A stretch of DNA of 21,859 nucleotides. It comes from Nanobdellota archaeon (lineage in GTDB: Archaea; Nanobdellota; Nanobdellia; Pacearchaeales; GW2011-AR1). The stretch is from the NCBI GenBank assembly GCA_023397215.1, contig JAEWUG010000023.1, forward strand, positions 1 through 21,859. The letters are read 5' to 3'. Shown here in pieces: positions 6,339 through 13,079 of the stretch. Below the pieces are notes generated by a model. It was not told the origin of the DNA and made no database searches. It saw nothing but the letters and a program-made list of their open reading frames with translations. The translations under genes and the position numbers were made by a program. Every line of letters begins with the position of its first letter. Within the stretch, counting starts at the first letter, position 1.

Positions 6339-7691
6339 TCAAAACTCTTTTTCCATATATATTTTTTCTTTATCTAATTTATAGCCTAATTTTTTGTAAT
6401 ATTCTCTTACACCTACACCTGAGATAATTCTTAATTTCTTTGATTTTTTTGTTTTAGCTATTTTTTCTGCTGTTTGCATTAATTTTTTACCAATTCCTGT
6501 ATGTTGATATTTCTCTTGTTGTTTTTCACCTAATTTTAAAGCAGGCCCATAAACATGTAATTCACGTATTGTAGCAACTTTGTTATTATCTAATCTCAAT
6601 CTTAATAACCCAAATAAAATATCATCTTTATTTATCGCTTCTATAAAAAATTCTATTCCATTATTTGCCTTATATTTTGTTTTTTTAATCTTAATTTGAT
6701 TATTTACTTCTCTTTTATCTCTTAATGCAAAGCCAATTTCTCTAAATCTAATTTCTTTTATTTTTGTTTTTTCTTTTCTAATCACTTCTTCAATATCTTT
6801 TCTTAAATCAATATTTTTTATTCCTGCAATTAAATAAGCAGGTGGAATTTCTCTCATTATTCTCATAATTCTACAATAACGAGGAGTTAATTTTATCATT
6901 TCCCTTAATATTGAAATAGTTTGTTCCTTTGTATAGGGTGCATATTCTCCTTGCCAATACAATTCTTCTAATTTAGAACCAACTAAAACCTGACAAGGAT
7001 ATAATTTTATTTGATCGGGTTTATAATTTTGATTTTTGAATATTTGTTTAAACATTTCTATATCTTTTTTTGGATTAGAACCAATTATTCCAGGCATTAA
7101 ATGATAACCAATTTTAAATCCTGCTTTTTTAAGTCTTTGAGAAGCTTCTATAACATCTTTTACTTTATGTCCTCTATTAACAATTTTATATATTTTATCG
7201 TCAATTGCTTGAACACCTAATTCAACTCTTGTTGCTCCATAATTTAACATTTCTTTAATATGATTATCGTTACAAATATCTGGTCTAGTCTCAATACATA
7301 AAGCTACACAACGGTATTTTGCTGTTTCATTAAGTTTTTTAGCTTCTTTTAATGTTTTTGATCTTTTGTTGTTTAGTGCATCATAACAACCTTTAACAAA
7401 ACTCTCTTTGAAATTCTTTTCATAAGCTAAAAAAGTTCCTCCCATTATTATAATCTCAATTTTATCTGTTGGGTGTTTCATATCTTTATACATTTTAAGA
7501 CGAGCTTTTGTTTGTTTGTAAGAATTATAATTATTTGTTATAGCTCTTAGGACAGCAGGACTTTCAGGAGTATAACTTTGAGGAGCATTTAATGTAGGAC
7601 AATAAAGACAAGCTCCATGAGGGCATGGTTTTGGTGGAAGCATTACAGCAATAGGAGCAACACCAGAAATTGTTCTTGTTGGTTTTTTCAT
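6339..7691 (-). CDS. elp3: Elp3-like tRNA uridine(34) acyltransferase (radical SAM plus GNAT), short form
   Basis: 450 residues. TRTISGVAPIAVM leads to the radical-SAM cluster cysteines C23, C28 and C31 in CPHGACLYC, the Elp3 spacing C-x4-C-x2-C. IETRPD, ELGVQAIDD and GYHLMPGI are Elp3-specific core elements. The C-terminal GNAT domain includes HTGIGKKLM (acetyl-CoA loop) and SGVGVREYYKKLGY. Elp3 makes the carboxymethyl group at U34 of tRNA. Most archaeal Elp3 proteins have an N-terminal tRNA-binding region of roughly 70 or more residues before TISGV. Here an in-frame stop lies about 30 bp upstream of the ATG, so that region is absent from this gene. The gene diverges from a Trm9-like methyltransferase that would act on its product. 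Its TATA box is about 26 bp upstream. Confidence 0.93.
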   Translation of the reverse strand: MKKPTRTISGVAPIAVMLPPKPCPHGACLYCPTLNAPQSYTPESPAVLRAITNNYNSYKQTKARLKMYKDMKHPTDKIEIIIMGGTFLAYEKNFKESFVKGCYDALNNKRSKTLKEAKKLNETAKYRCVALCIETRPDICNDNHIKEMLNYGATRVELGVQAIDDKIYKIVNRGHKVKDVIEASQRLKKAGFKIGYHLMPGIIGSNPKKDIEMFKQIFKNQNYKPDQIKLYPCQVLVGSKLEELYWQGEYAPYTKEQTISILREMIKLTPRYCRIMRIMREIPPAYLIAGIKNIDLRKDIEEVIRKEKTKIKEIRFREIGFALRDKREVNNQIKIKKTKYKANNGIEFFIEAINKDDILFGLLRLRLDNNKVATIRELHVYGPALKLGEKQQEKYQHTGIGKKLMQTAEKIAKTKKSKKLRIISGVGVREYYKKLGYKLDKEKIYMEKEF

Positions 7692-7712
7692 AATTAAAAT
7701 AAGAAAATTAGT

Positions 7713-7721
7713 GTTTTAAAT
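7713..7721 (-). promoter_or_regulatory. TATA-like box for elp3
   Basis: AATTTAAAA on the minus strand, centred about 26 bp upstream of the elp3 ATG, inside a 69-bp divergent intergenic region. Confidence 0.5.
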
Positions 7722-7730
7722 TTTTGTAAG

Positions 7731-7740
7731 TCTTTTAAAC
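7731..7740 (+). promoter_or_regulatory. TATA-like box for the Trm9-like gene
   Basis: TCTTTTAAAC centred about 26 bp before the ATG at 7761. It stands back to back with the elp3 box, 9 bp away, so the two promoters could compete or share control. Confidence 0.5.
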
Positions 7741-7760
7741 CTTAAAATATATTTATTTAT

Positions 7761-8366
7761 ATGGAAAATCAAAAAAAAGTATGGAATAAAATTGCTGAAA
7801 AGTGGGCACAGTATAGAACTGAAACTCCAATTACAGTTAAGAGATTTTTAGAAGATAAATCAGGGAAGATTTTAGATTTAGGTTGTGGTTCTGGTCGAAA
7901 TTGTATTAAATTAAATAAAAATGAAGAATATTATTGTCTTGATTTTTCAAGTGAAATGTTAAAAAAAGCTAAAGAAAATTTAAAAAATCAAGATATAGAA
8001 TTTATTTTATCTGAAACAAATAATATCCCTTTTGAAGATAATTTTTTTGATAGTTGTATTTGTTATGCAGTATTACATTGTATTCGTGAAAAAGAAAAAA
8101 GGATTCAAACATTACAAGAGATTTATAGAACACTTAAAATAGGAAGTTATGCTCTGATTTCTGTTTGGAGTAAAAATTCACCTAGACTAAAAAATAAAGA
8201 AAAAGAATGTTTTATTCCTTGGACAACAAAAGAGAATGATAAAACAAAGAGATATACTTATGTTTATGATTTAGAAGAATTAAAAACAGAAATTGAAAAG
8301 GTCAATTTTAAAATTATAAATATTTGGGAAGAAAGAAATATTAATATTATTGTTCAAAAAATTTAA
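7761..8366 (+). CDS. Trm9/ALKBH8-like tRNA wobble-uridine methyltransferase
   Basis: 201 residues. The SAM motif is ILDLGCGSGRN (37-47), followed by LDFSSEML (60-67) and FEDNFFDSCICYAVLHCI (91-108). After that comes SVWSKN (134-139), then FIPW (151-154) and RYTYVYDLEEL (164-174). The last two elements match the 'VPW' and 'RYYHxxxxxEL' features that mark Trm9/ALKBH8 methyltransferases off from general methyltransferases. Trm9 methylates the cm5U34 made by Elongator/Elp3 to give mcm5U. The divergent neighbour is elp3, which strongly supports the same pathway. Eukaryotic Trm9 needs the partner Trm112, and none is seen in this window. The stop codon overlaps that of the convergent gene by four bases. 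A generic methyltransferase remains possible, but the motif set plus neighbour makes Trm9-like the best reading. Confidence 0.78.
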   Translation: MENQKKVWNKIAEKWAQYRTETPITVKRFLEDKSGKILDLGCGSGRNCIKLNKNEEYYCLDFSSEMLKKAKENLKNQDIEFILSETNNIPFEDNFFDSCICYAVLHCIREKEKRIQTLQEIYRTLKIGSYALISVWSKNSPRLKNKEKECFIPWTTKENDKTKRYTYVYDLEELKTEIEKVNFKIINIWEERNINIIVQKI

Positions 8367-8824
8367 TTTTTTTTGTCAAATTTTATAAAATCAGACAAGT
8401 TTTCATTTTTATCTTCTATTATTTCACCCATCTTATAATCTATTTTTATTCTTGACATACTTAAACCATTTAATAAAGTAATATTCCAATAACCATCTTT
8501 TAATATTGCAATTAATCTTGTAAAAGATTTATTTATTTTTTCTTTAATAAACTTTTTTAATTCATTTAAATCTGGGATAAAATCTTCTTCATTAATTTGG
8601 TTTATTTTTAATATCTCTTCTTCATATGTTTGATATGACACAAAAGGATATTCAAAACTAGTTATTCTTTTTGAAGAAGGAGAATAATAATCTAATTGAA
8701 TTTTATCTTGATCTTCTCCTAAGATAAAAAAACCTGCACAAAAAAAAGAAGAAGGATTTTGTTCAATGTATTCTTTATATGAATCTCTTGTTCTTAATTC
8801 ATTTAATAATTCATTAATTTTCAT
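8363..8824 (-). CDS. Hypothetical protein
   Basis: 153 residues, not recognised. The chain is soluble and acidic. The N-terminal half contains PSSFFCAGFFILGEDQDKIQLDYYSP, which looks like two beta strands. The C-terminal half ends with a beta-rich stretch (WNITLLNG, then SRIKIDYKMGEII) that resembles the closing strands of PepSY-like or similar small alpha/beta folds; this is only an impression. No signal peptide or transmembrane segment is present. It has its own TATA-like box and ends tail to tail with the Trm9-like gene, sharing four bases. The upstream NAD kinase-like gene reads the same way, with a 30-bp gap, so co-transcription is also possible. Confidence 0.7.
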   Translation of the reverse strand: MKINELLNELRTRDSYKEYIEQNPSSFFCAGFFILGEDQDKIQLDYYSPSSKRITSFEYPFVSYQTYEEEILKINQINEEDFIPDLNELKKFIKEKINKSFTRLIAILKDGYWNITLLNGLSMSRIKIDYKMGEIIEDKNENLSDFIKFDKKN

Positions 8825-8845
8825 ATATTAAAGAAATTTCTTTTA

Positions 8846-8854
8846 CTTAAAAAT
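8846..8854 (-). promoter_or_regulatory. TATA-like box for the hypothetical gene at 8363-8824
   Basis: ATTTTTAAG on the minus strand, about 26 bp upstream of the ATG and overlapping the end of the NAD kinase-like gap. Confidence 0.4.
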
Positions 8855-9559
8855 TTATTCAAATCTAATTATTTTTGCAAAGTCATCTATTAAATGAACT
8901 CTTATTAGATCATTTCTTTCTAAATTTATATAATCCCTATTATTATCAGCAACCAAAACCCCATTTCCCCTAGTTATTTCAATTTCTAAAATATCATCTT
9001 TTTTAAGTAATATTTCTTTATGTTCTTCAGTTATATTGTTAAAAGCTATACCAAAGTCTTTTTCAAATTCTCTTTTTGTAATTGAATAGAAATATGCACC
9101 TTTCTTCGAACCAAATGCAGTAGAAATAACAACACCATCACCAATTAAAATTGGACTAAATTCTTGATTATTAATTCTATATCTAAATCTTATTGCTTCT
9201 GTTGGGAGTGTATTTCTAATTACAATATCATTTATTCCAACTAATTCTCTAATTTCAAATTGTCCTTTTCTTATTGCTTTTAATTTTGGAACTTCGATGA
9301 GGTTATATGATTCTTCTTTTAATTTTTTTAAGATTACTTCAATATCATATTTACAAGCTAAATTACAAATATCACTATCTTTAATAATTATTTTTGGAAC
9401 TCTAGGAAAAACTCTTTCACTAATTAAAAACATTCCATCTCCACCATAACTTAAAACAATATCTGGATTTTCATTTGAATAAATAAAACCAAACTCTTTT
9501 ACTTTTTCTGCAAGACTTTTTATTTTATCTTCAGTCTTACCAATAATTGCTATTTTCAT
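8855..9559 (-). CDS. nadK: NAD kinase-like protein (PpnK family)
   Basis: 234 residues, a little shorter than typical NAD kinases (about 250-300). The diagnostic GGDG lies at 39-42 and is followed by Met rather than the usual Thr. GINDIVIRN (108-116) replaces the 'x-N-E-x-x-I' element. GDGVVISTAFGSKKGAY (140-156) corresponds to 'DGxxxSTPTGSTAY', with Pro-Thr and Ser-Thr positions changed. VADNNRDYINLERNDLIRV near the C-terminus fits the final beta segment. NAD kinase phosphorylates NAD to NADP with ATP or polyphosphate. The fold is clear, but several conserved nucleotide-binding residues differ, so substrate or activity may have shifted. The gene starts just downstream of a well-formed TATA box and about 30 bp from the spoIIM-family gene's stop. 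Confidence 0.85.
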   Translation of the reverse strand: MKIAIIGKTEDKIKSLAEKVKEFGFIYSNENPDIVLSYGGDGMFLISERVFPRVPKIIIKDSDICNLACKYDIEVILKKLKEESYNLIEVPKLKAIRKGQFEIRELVGINDIVIRNTLPTEAIRFRYRINNQEFSPILIGDGVVISTAFGSKKGAYFYSITKREFEKDFGIAFNNITEEHKEILLKKDDILEIEITRGNGVLVADNNRDYINLERNDLIRVHLIDDFAKIIRFE

Positions 9560-9580
9560 AATAAGAATAAAATAATTTCA

Positions 9581-9590
9581 TATATAAACT
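9581..9590 (-). promoter_or_regulatory. TATA box for the NAD kinase-like gene
   Basis: AGTTTATATA on the minus strand, centred 26 bp upstream of the ATG at 9559. It fills the gap between the tfe-rhomboid-spoIIM operon and this gene, so the latter is probably a separate unit. Confidence 0.6.
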
Positions 9591-10379
9591 TTAAGCTAAA
9601 GTCATTAAGATGCCTTCTATAATTGCTGCTAGTATTAATAAAGGAATTATAATTAAGATAAAAACTTTAAGTGATTGAATAATTCTTTTTTTCATTTCAG
9701 GATTTTTTAATGATGAAATTAGTATAAAAAATAAAACTATTATTTGAATAAAATTAAAAAAACCTAAAAATAAGATATTTGTATCTGAAATTTGATTTAA
9801 TAATAATTCTGAATTATTTATTGGAAGAACAGAAAATTGATAAAATAATAAAGGTAAAATTAATAATGAAATAATAGACAAGATTATTATTCTTTTTTTT
9901 GAATTTTTTATTTTAAGATTTAATTCTAAAAATGAATTAGCTAAATATAAACCTAAACCCATTGAAATAAAAATTGCAGGTAATTCAAAGATACCATGTG
10001 GAACTAATTGTAATAAAGAAGATAAACCTTCTAAATTAACAACACTTCTTCCTACAAAGCCAATTAAATAAGCATTTTGAATTGCAGCGTATAATGTATA
10101 ATAACCAAAAGATAAACCAATAATCAAAACAACAAAACTAGCTTGTATATTATTTAAAAAAAGAGTATAAATTGTTTGAATTGAAGACAATCCTTCAAAC
10201 TTTAACATTAAATCTTTAATGATTTCTAAAATCTTTTCTGAAAAGAATATAGGAAAAATAAAACCAACTAAGAAAAATAAACAAAAAATACTAATTATTA
10301 AAACAGTATACCATTTAGTTTGTTTAACTAAACTTAAAGCAGAATTAAATTCTTTTTTTAAATTAAATTCTTTTTTCAT
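9591..10379 (-). CDS. SpoIIM/DUF95-family integral membrane protein
   Basis: 262 residues with about six hydrophobic segments: roughly 25-45, 79-100, 130-148, 162-180, 200-220 and 237-258. The hallmark PHGIFELPAI lies at 127-136, and NNIQAS (76-81) opens the preceding membrane segment. These are typical of the stage II sporulation protein M family (DUF95), found widely in archaea that do not sporulate. In Bacillus SpoIIM belongs to the DMP membrane/peptidoglycan machine; the archaeal role is unknown. An AAGGAGAT ribosome-binding site lies inside the end of the upstream rhomboid gene, one base separates the two genes, and they are surely co-transcribed. Confidence 0.87.
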   Translation of the reverse strand: MKKEFNLKKEFNSALSLVKQTKWYTVLIISIFCLFFLVGFIFPIFFSEKILEIIKDLMLKFEGLSSIQTIYTLFLNNIQASFVVLIIGLSFGYYTLYAAIQNAYLIGFVGRSVVNLEGLSSLLQLVPHGIFELPAIFISMGLGLYLANSFLELNLKIKNSKKRIIILSIISLLILPLLFYQFSVLPINNSELLLNQISDTNILFLGFFNFIQIIVLFFILISSLKNPEMKKRIIQSLKVFILIIIPLLILAAIIEGILMTLA

Positions 10380-10380
10380 T

Positions 10381-11208
10381 TTAAGAAAATCTCCTTGATA
10401 TAATTTTTGTTTTTTTAGGATATTTGTTTTTTAAATAAATTGCATAACTTAAACCTAAAATTAATCCACCTAAATGAGCCATATTCCCAATAGGTAAATT
10501 GATAAATAGTCCAATAATTGTTAATGGAATAATTGCAATTATTGGTAATACCCACATAGGTAATTCTAAAGGTAAGGCTAATTTTCTCATTGAAGGATTA
10601 AAAGAAATCATTGAAAAGATTGAAAATAAAATATATGCACTTATTACAAAATCTAAAATTCCTATTATTTGAGAAGAAGGAAATATAGCATAAATTAATG
10701 CTTGGAATATTATTGCTAGAAGTGGACCTGAAATTAAATATACTTTACTATAGGGAGTTAATAATGCTAAAATTCCAATAAAACCAAATACTGCACCTGA
10801 TGCTCCTATCCCATAAATTAATGGATTCCCAAATAATTTTGAACCAATAATTGATGTCCCAAAAAATCCAGATAAAAGACTCCAGAATAAACTAGCAAAA
10901 AATCCTGAAGTTAAATAAAAGATTAAAACTCTTTTTTTACCGATTAATTTTTCTACAAAATTCCCAACAAAATAAAAACTAAACATATTTGCAAATAAAT
11001 GCCAAAATGCAAAGTGAACAAAAACACTTGTAAATAAAGTCCACAAATTTCTTCCTTGTAATATATTTGAAGGATTTAATGCTATTAATTCAATAATCTT
11101 TTGTTGACCAAAAATTAAAATCAAAATCCAAACTAAAATAAATACAATTACATTAATTAATATAATCTTATTTGTAATACTTGATAAAATTTTTTTAAAA
11201 TAATTCAT
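10381..11208 (-). CDS. Rhomboid-family intramembrane serine protease
   Basis: 275 residues from the ATG at 11208, which lies one base after the tfe stop. A longer frame begins at 11295 but runs inside tfe, so I reject that start. Six membrane segments are visible. H70 and N74 in HLFAN form the oxyanion-side motif of TM2. GASG (135-138) carries the nucleophile S137 and AHLGG carries the catalytic H245. The protein therefore has the full Ser-His dyad and should cleave transmembrane segments of substrate proteins. A polar stretch of about 40 residues rich in Pro and Met (about 200-225) separates TM5 from TM6. No substrate can be named. It lies between tfe and the spoIIM-family gene, and no clear Shine-Dalgarno precedes it, so translation may be coupled to tfe. 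Confidence 0.93.
   Translation of the reverse strand: MNYFKKILSSITNKIILINVIVFILVWILILIFGQQKIIELIALNPSNILQGRNLWTLFTSVFVHFAFWHLFANMFSFYFVGNFVEKLIGKKRVLIFYLTSGFFASLFWSLLSGFFGTSIIGSKLFGNPLIYGIGASGAVFGFIGILALLTPYSKVYLISGPLLAIIFQALIYAIFPSSQIIGILDFVISAYILFSIFSMISFNPSMRKLALPLELPMWVLPIIAIIPLTIIGLFINLPIGNMAHLGGLILGLSYAIYLKNKYPKKTKIISRRFS
10389..10396 (-). promoter_or_regulatory. Ribosome binding site of the spoIIM-family gene
   Basis: AAGGAGAT on the minus strand, nine bases before the ATG at 10379, inside the last codons of the rhomboid gene. It fits the pattern that internal operon genes use a Shine-Dalgarno while first genes do not. Confidence 0.6.
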
Positions 11209-11209
11209 T

Positions 11210-12022
11210 TTATTTTTTAGGTTTTGCATTTGTCCCTTTTTTCTTGACTGTAGTTCTCTTTTTCTTTGAAGTAGTTTTATTTTCACTAGATTCACTTTTT
11301 ATAGAAGATTTTTTAGTCTTAGAAACAATTTGTTTTTTTTGTTTTGAATCTGTTGTAATTTGATCTTCTGTTTCTTTTTGTTTAGCTAATTTATTTGCTT
11401 CTCTTTTCTTTTTTGTTTCTAATTTTTTTCTCTCTTTTTCTTCTTCTGCAATCTTTTGTTCTTTTTTAGCAATCCTTTGCATTTTCTTTTCTTGTTTTTC
11501 TCTTAAATCTTTTAGTTCTATTTGAATCTGTTCTAATTCTTTATTTATTTTTGTAATTTTTGCCTGAATGTTTTTAATATAATTAGAATTGTCTAATAAT
11601 TCGTATAAACCTGCACATTCTTCACAAGTAAAATCATGATCTAATGCTGTTTCTTCTGTTACTTCTATATCACAATATTTACAAACATAAAATCTTTTAT
11701 TTTGTCTTTCAATTAACTCTTTTTCAAAGTCACTAATTTTATTCTTTAATGAAGATTCTAACATTAAAAGACATTTTGTTGTATCAAGAGTCCAATAATA
11801 AATATACCAACCTTTTTTTTGATCTTTCTTCCGAATAAATGAAACTAATCCAAAATTAGAAAGTTTATATAAAATGTTTCTAACTTGGTTAATAGTTAAT
11901 TCCATTTTTTTTGCAATATTAAATTCATTAACATCTTTTTTATTAAATAAAATATTAACAATTCTACCATTGTTCTCACCAGTTAATTCTTCAATCAAAT
12001 CATATAGAAGTTTTTCTTGCAT
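11210..12022 (-). CDS. tfe: Transcription initiation factor E (TFE alpha) with a long Lys-rich tail
   Basis: 270 residues from the ATG at 12022 (a TTG three bases earlier is an unlikely start). Residues 1-85 form a winged-helix domain (NGRIVNILFNKKDVNEFNIAKKM, then NQVRNILYKLSNFGLV and YYWTLD). A zinc ribbon follows with C114, C117, C133 and C136. This order matches archaeal TFE/TFIIE-alpha, which helps TBP-TFB-RNA polymerase melt promoters. Archaeal TFE is usually about 170-190 residues. Here it is followed by a charged coiled coil (about 150-215) and a disordered Lys/Ser/Thr-rich tail to residue 270 that resembles nucleic-acid-binding tails. It is the first gene of a three-gene operon. The identity is firm and the tail is an unusual addition. 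Confidence 0.9.
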   Translation of the reverse strand: MQEKLLYDLIEELTGENNGRIVNILFNKKDVNEFNIAKKMELTINQVRNILYKLSNFGLVSFIRKKDQKKGWYIYYWTLDTTKCLLMLESSLKNKISDFEKELIERQNKRFYVCKYCDIEVTEETALDHDFTCEECAGLYELLDNSNYIKNIQAKITKINKELEQIQIELKDLREKQEKKMQRIAKKEQKIAEEEKERKKLETKKKREANKLAKQKETEDQITTDSKQKKQIVSKTKKSSIKSESSENKTTSKKKRTTVKKKGTNAKPKK

Positions 12023-12041
12023 CAATAAAAAAGAAAAATTT

Positions 12042-12051
12042 GTTTTAAATA
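12042..12051 (-). promoter_or_regulatory. TATA-like box for the tfe operon
   Basis: TATTTAAAAC on the minus strand, centred about 25 bp upstream of the tfe ATG at 12022. This distance supports that ATG as the start. Confidence 0.55.
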
Positions 12052-12092
12052 CCTTTCTTTTATAATTGTTGTCATTATAAAATTAATAATAA

Positions 12093-12102
12093 GATATAAA
12101 AA
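12093..12102 (+). promoter_or_regulatory. TATA-like box for the coiled-coil gene pair
   Basis: GATATAAAAA centred about 26 bp before the ATG at 12124. Confidence 0.5.
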
Positions 12103-12123
12103 TAAAAAAAGGATTTAAGTGTT

Positions 12124-12669
12124 ATGAGTCTTTTTAAAAGTGATAATGAGAGAATACCTGAAATTCCTCCAGCTCCTAATTTAAGGAGATTTCCAAAAAT
12201 AGATTTAGAGGATAAAACAATTCCAGAATTACCAACACTTCCTTCTAAGAATTCAATAAATGAAAAGTTTAATCAGCAAATGGTAAAATCAGCAATAAAT
12301 GATAATTTTGAAGATAATTATGACTATGAAAATCAAGAAGATGATTTTGATGAAATAAATAAAATCAAAGAAAAGTTTACTAATTTAGAATTAACACCTC
12401 AAAGAGAATATAATTTACCTCAACAATCTCAACAAAATACCCCTTTACCTGAAAAGAATACTGTTTTTGTAAAGATAGATAAGTTTAAATCATTACAACA
12501 AACACTAGCTGAAATGCAAGAAAAAATTAAAGAATTATCAAAACAAGTACAAAATTTAAAGCAAGTTAAAACAAAAGAATTAGATGAAATCAATTTATGG
12601 GATGATCAAATGAGAAAAATGAATCAAAAATTATCAAAGATTGATTCTGATATGTTTGGTGAGGTATAA
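12124..12669 (+). CDS. Coiled-coil protein with proline-rich N-terminus, unknown function
   Basis: 181 residues. The first 50 residues are rich in Pro, Glu and Leu with repeated 'PEIPP/PELPTLP' turns. The middle (about 60-100) is acidic and Gln/Asn-rich and likely disordered. From about residue 112 the FVKIDKFKSLQQTLAEMQ stretch starts a heptad-like helix that runs to a short end at SDMFGEV. No enzyme motif or membrane segment is present. The mix of a disordered Pro-rich arm and one coiled coil looks like a scaffold or adaptor subunit. The next gene starts three bases after its stop and is also coiled coil, so the two likely form a complex. I do not recognise the family by name, though it has the look of a conserved DPANN gene. 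Confidence 0.75.
   Translation: MSLFKSDNERIPEIPPAPNLRRFPKIDLEDKTIPELPTLPSKNSINEKFNQQMVKSAINDNFEDNYDYENQEDDFDEINKIKEKFTNLELTPQREYNLPQQSQQNTPLPEKNTVFVKIDKFKSLQQTLAEMQEKIKELSKQVQNLKQVKTKELDEINLWDDQMRKMNQKLSKIDSDMFGEV
12661..12665 (+). promoter_or_regulatory. Ribosome binding site of the second coiled-coil gene
   Basis: GAGGT lies seven bases before the ATG at 12673 and inside the last codons of the upstream gene. Confidence 0.5.
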
Positions 12670-12672
12670 AAA

Positions 12673-13041
12673 ATGGTTGAGAGTGAACCATTATATTTTT
12701 TAACAGGTATTGAACAATATAAAAAAGCTAAAATAGGACTCTTGGCAGCTAAATCATATGCTCTTTATTCTAGAAATATTTTAACAAATTTAAAAAATCT
12801 AAACAAGCAAGAAGAAGATGTAAAAAAAGAAATAAAAAAAAGTTCAACTGAAGTATTAAGTTTAATGAAAGAAATGCAAACAGAAGATTTACCAAAAGTA
12901 AAATCTGTTAGAGTTAATATTAAGGAAATAAAGAAAAAGGTTGTTATCCCTTCAAAGGATAAAACTGTTAATGAAAGAAGCGATATTGATGAGGAATTAG
13001 AAGAAATTAATAAAAAATTAGAAGAGTTAACTAGGTCTTAG
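12673..13041 (+). CDS. Small coiled-coil protein, partner of the preceding gene
   Basis: 122 residues. The N-terminal 45 residues (EPLYFLTGIEQYKKAKIGLLAAKSYALYSRNIL) form a conserved-looking helix pair. Two further charged helices follow (about 46-68 and 100-122), with a basic linker around VKSVRVNIKEIKKKV. No catalytic residues, metal sites or membrane segments are seen. Three bases separate it from the upstream gene, with a Shine-Dalgarno in that gene's end, so it is the second member of a two-gene operon. A structural or adaptor role with the upstream coiled-coil protein is the most that can be inferred. Its T-rich 3' end overlaps the alaS promoter region. Confidence 0.72.
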   Translation: MVESEPLYFLTGIEQYKKAKIGLLAAKSYALYSRNILTNLKNLNKQEEDVKKEIKKSSTEVLSLMKEMQTEDLPKVKSVRVNIKEIKKKVVIPSKDKTVNERSDIDEELEEINKKLEELTRS

Positions 13042-13050
13042 AAAAGAAGT

Positions 13051-13060
13051 TTTTTAAATA
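13051..13060 (+). promoter_or_regulatory. TATA-like box for alaS (overlaps a T-run behind the previous gene)
   Basis: TTTTTAAATA centred about 25 bp before the ATG at 13080. The T-run at its left edge could also help end transcription of the coiled-coil pair. Confidence 0.5.
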
Positions 13061-13079
13061 ACATATTCTTAGATTTTTT

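Noticed and set aside
11209..11295. Longer start for the rhomboid gene (MNLVKIKLLQ...)
   Set aside because: It would overlap the Lys-rich 3' end of tfe by 86 bp. The ATG at 11208, one base after the tfe stop, fits the operon spacing.
11874..12065. Plus-strand open frame of 63 codons
   Set aside because: Antisense to the TFE winged helix and its promoter; a shadow frame.
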